Shown here: piece after piece, positions 62,801 through 64,000 of the stretch
How positions within the stretch are numbered: position 1 is the stretch's first letter
How the letters are laid out: the number at the start of each line of letters is the position of its first letter
Source: Acidimicrobiia bacterium
GTDB taxonomy: Bacteria > Actinomycetota > Acidimicrobiia > Acidimicrobiales > Poriferisodalaceae
Reading direction: 5' to 3'
Assembly: GCA_022822525.1 (NCBI GenBank)
Contig: JAJEBN010000082.1
Location: 18,894-82,893, forward strand
Length of the DNA: 64,000 nucleotides
The notes under the pieces: generated by a model
Database searches by the model: none
Told to the model about the DNA's origin: nothing
Seen by the model: the letters and a program-made list of their open reading frames with translations, nothing else
Made by a program: the position numbers and the translations under genes

Positions 62801-64000
62801 GACGGCGGGTGCGGCGTCGGTGGCGGTGGCCGATGATGATGCGCCGTCGACGGTGTGTGTGCCGTCTTTGCCGTCTGACGCGGTGACGGTGTCTGAGGTG
62901 ACTGGCTGGCGTGACGAGTTCTCCCATGCTGCCCATCAGCAGCGCTGGGACCGGGTGCTGGCCGCGCTGGGGGTGGACACCGGCGAGGCGGCGATGACCG
63001 TGGCGGACGCGCAGGCGGTCAAGGCGCGGATCGACAATGCCCGCTGGAACCGCACGGTGCGCACGCTGCAGGCCATGGCCCAATGCGACACCGACCCGCC
63101 GCCTACGGCCGTTCCTGAGGTGAGCATCGCAGCCAGCGGCGGGATCGCCGAGGGCGGCGATGCGGCGTTCACGGTCACTGCTGTTCCGGCGCCGTCGGCA
63201 CCGCTGGCAGTAAGCGTCACGGTGGCCCAGACAGGCGACTTCGGCGCAGCGACCGGCACGCGCCAAGTGGCCGTCCCGACATCGGGCACCGTCACGCTGA
63301 CGGTGGCCACTGTGAACGACTCCGCGGATGAAGCCGACGGGTCGGTCGCTGTCACCGTCGGCGCCGCCAGTGGCTACACCGTGTCCGCGACCGCGGGCAC
63401 AGCGACAGTCGCGGTCGCCGATGACGACGACCCGGCCCCGCCGCCTCCGCCGCCTGTGATCCCGGAGGTCAGCATCACAGTCGGCGCTGATGTCACCGAG
63501 GGCGGCGACGCAGCATTCACGGTCACCGCTGTTCCGGCGCCGTCAGCGCCCCTGACAGTGGACGTGACCGTGGCCCAGTCCGGCGACTTCGGCGCCGCTA
63601 CGGGTTCGCAGTCGGTCACGATCCCGATCTCTGGCAGCGCCACCCTCACCATCGCGACGACAAACGACTCGACAGACGAGGCCGACGGGACGGTGACGGT
63701 CACGGTCGATGTCGGCACCGGCTACACCGTGTCGCAGTCCGCTGGGTCGGCCGCGGTGGCGGTGGCCGATGACGACGACCCGCCGCCTCCGGTGGTGAAC
63801 GCGGTTCCGTCGTTGTCGATCAGTGATGCGTCGGCGGGCGAGGGCGGCGCGTTGACGTTCACGGTGACGCTCAGCCCGGTCAGCGGCCGTTATGTGTGGG
63901 TGCACTATTACGCGCGGCCTGCGTTCGGGGCTGGGTTGTCGGCGACCTTCGCGGACTTCGCGCAGGCCTACGGGATGCTGACCTTCAGTCCCGGCGAGAC
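59811..64000 (+). CDS. Subtilase with inserted domain, P-domain and Calx-beta repeats (runs off the right edge)
   Basis: More than 1396 residues, no stop in the window. ATG 59820 is an alternative. The leader VVLLAGCAALAVLSGGS could be lipid-modified (LAGC). Catalytic residues: LLVVDYP (Asp 113), NSHGTAMASI (His 147) and SPATALVSGVAALV (Ser 464, with the usual Pro replaced by Ala). Between His and Ser, residues about 227-310 form a PPC-like beta domain (AKFYTFSLDAPSRVTIDLRS). Residues about 575-695 form a P/Homo-B domain. Calx-beta repeats then alternate with two Cys-bounded modules (824-901, 1016-1092). A secreted, calcium-dependent surface protease is inferred. Confidence 0.85.
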   Translation, partial: MAAMSRARWFGGVVLLAGCAALAVLSGGSPRHPDPPVGPVSHPYELTQQDEGLLDHHHANAVKSCTSVPAKWRDRLSGCQWYLSDSRSGVFDVNVEPAWAATLGEGVTLLVVDYPVDYRHEDLRDNIDPAGSPGLTEAAVTGSPNSHGTAMASIIAARDNAVGFRGVAPRAALTWRSINSAEIHSYLAVDHANTWNTCVEVIDADGSVAGTWVPSCGSWVRKPAPAKFYTFSLDAPSRVTIDLRSSVDSYLYLRKYSGLSGGWTARDDDSGEGRNARFSRTLPAGVYTIEATTYERERRSGSFTLQIAGLDGASAPEAIESERRWAPVWDSLLEAAVVNRSYGPSNRTRPYKDAPDDDGFGHLSAYEVYDAMAEFGFGGRGTLNVVAGGKTLDWTGLVQWSTLAEERSHPAVVVACATDRWGRRQARWNTSLEGPSLWVCAPAGGIVTAALGDRYYLSKGTPSSPATALVSGVAALVRSIDSSLSWRDVKLILAASAQHNDPDDAGWQHGAAVYGAPGQNYRYHHSYGFGIVDAGAAVQLAQSWRYLPAYRDEHVSAPTLSPALAVPDDGGIVTAGLTADPEIDFVEYVEAHLVLDAPWFRDLEVELESPSGAVSTLSVPVGDIRDPDLAKYDCKQASECGISGSFRFGTAAHLGEDPAGTWTLRLTDRRPNGNTNTLESWSLRFFGHKASDPSPSLTPSPTFGPWPQVSIAADADIDEGDDAVFTVIADPAPAATLDVTVTVAQTGDYGVTTGERAVTIGTSGTATLSMATTNDSADEADGSVTATLRAVGGYTVSAAAGSAAVAVADDDDEPQVADPDGAPCDTATAISRARAAFAWHTDNNGGNEVWFWQILAYLGADPMPAPPGGTVPASVTPEAVRTFSDGKTWPGWVPINAAMGCHVPPPEISITAGADVDEGSDAAFTVSAVPAPSAALDVTVAVTAAGDFGVSPGSHTVTVPTTGAATLTVATTDDSVDEADGSVTATVGAGTGYTVSATAGAASVAVADDDAPSTVCVPSLPSDAVTVSEVTGWRDEFSHAAHQQRWDRVLAALGVDTGEAAMTVADAQAVKARIDNARWNRTVRTLQAMAQCDTDPPPTAVPEVSIAASGGIAEGGDAAFTVTAVPAPSAPLAVSVTVAQTGDFGAATGTRQVAVPTSGTVTLTVATVNDSADEADGSVAVTVGAASGYTVSATAGTATVAVADDDDPAPPPPPPVIPEVSITVGADVTEGGDAAFTVTAVPAPSAPLTVDVTVAQSGDFGAATGSQSVTIPISGSATLTIATTNDSTDEADGTVTVTVDVGTGYTVSQSAGSAAVAVADDDDPPPPVVNAVPSLSISDASAGEGGALTFTVTLSPVSGRYVWVHYYARPAFGAGLSATFADFAQAYGMLTFSPGE
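63719..63748 (+). repeat. Second copy of the 30-bp Calx-beta segment
   Basis: Identical to 51811-51840. The surrounding repeat and the following NAxPSLSISDA segment correspond to the surface protein's last two Calx-beta repeats, so the modules were duplicated or converted between genes. Confidence 0.8.

Noticed and set aside
62214..63905. Minus-strand frames opposite the subtilase/Calx-beta gene
   Set aside because: They mirror the repetitive Calx-beta coding sequence; the plus frame is continuous and shows catalytic and repeat motifs.

Overview
The window is GC-rich (roughly 65-70% G+C over most of its length) and densely packed. ATGA or GTGA start/stop overlaps are frequent, and G-rich ribosome binding sites are common. 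The gene content points to an actinobacterium, most likely a marine or host-associated Acidimicrobiia-type lineage: CWB2 cell-wall repeats, large Calx-beta surface proteins, a deazaflavin-dependent (DDN-type) reductase, a phytanoyl-CoA-dioxygenase-like gene, heterotetrameric sarcosine oxidase and acyl-CoA catabolic clusters. The lineage is inferred; no rRNA, tRNA or marker gene is present to prove it.

Layout. 1-8334: acyl-CoA and aromatic-type catabolism (partial SDR, acyl-CoA dehydrogenase, VOC enzyme, amidohydrolase, tandem EthD protein, ferritin-like diiron protein, MaoC, crotonase, acyl-CoA ligase), with several translationally coupled genes. 8348-11114: an iron(III) ABC importer (permease and binding protein, no ATPase) behind a DtxR/IdeR-like box. 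11178-14910: SDR, glpD and class II aldolase. 15008-26453: an agl-like alpha-glucoside system made of a UgpC/MsmK-type ATPase, two permeases, a lipoprotein receptor with an Asp/Met-rich linker, a LacI regulator and a GH13 alpha-glucosidase, plus Gfo/Idh, aldo-keto and LLM oxidoreductases. Two matching LacI-type palindromes lie in front of its two minus-strand operons. 26454-33924: a structured intergenic region, PEBP, an unrecognised coiled-coil protein, an AhpD-like gene whose catalytic cysteine codon is UGA followed by a SECIS-like hairpin (a probable selenoprotein), a Dyp peroxidase, a crotonase and a PhyH dioxygenase.

33976-41103 is an accessory region. Two secreted proteins share an undescribed C-terminal domain of lower G+C. 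They are interleaved with degenerate copies of the phyH 3' end and of the domain tail. A VapBC pair follows, then a two-gene ATPase plus PD-(D/E)XK-like nuclease unit that resembles a defence module. 41104-47229: a LysR regulator and the soxBDAG sarcosine oxidase operon.

47246-64000: a lipoprotein binding protein, a DDN-type reductase, and a Calx-beta surface protein that a G10 tract separates from its best ribosome binding site (possible phase variation). Next come an HdeD-like gene with an in-frame TAA, a P450-SDR pair, a nucleotidyltransferase fused to a helical region, a cupin, a lectin-L,D-transpeptidase, an FAD monooxygenase, and a subtilase/P-domain/Calx-beta protein that runs off the right edge. 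The surface protein and the subtilase share a Cys-bounded 77-78-residue module.
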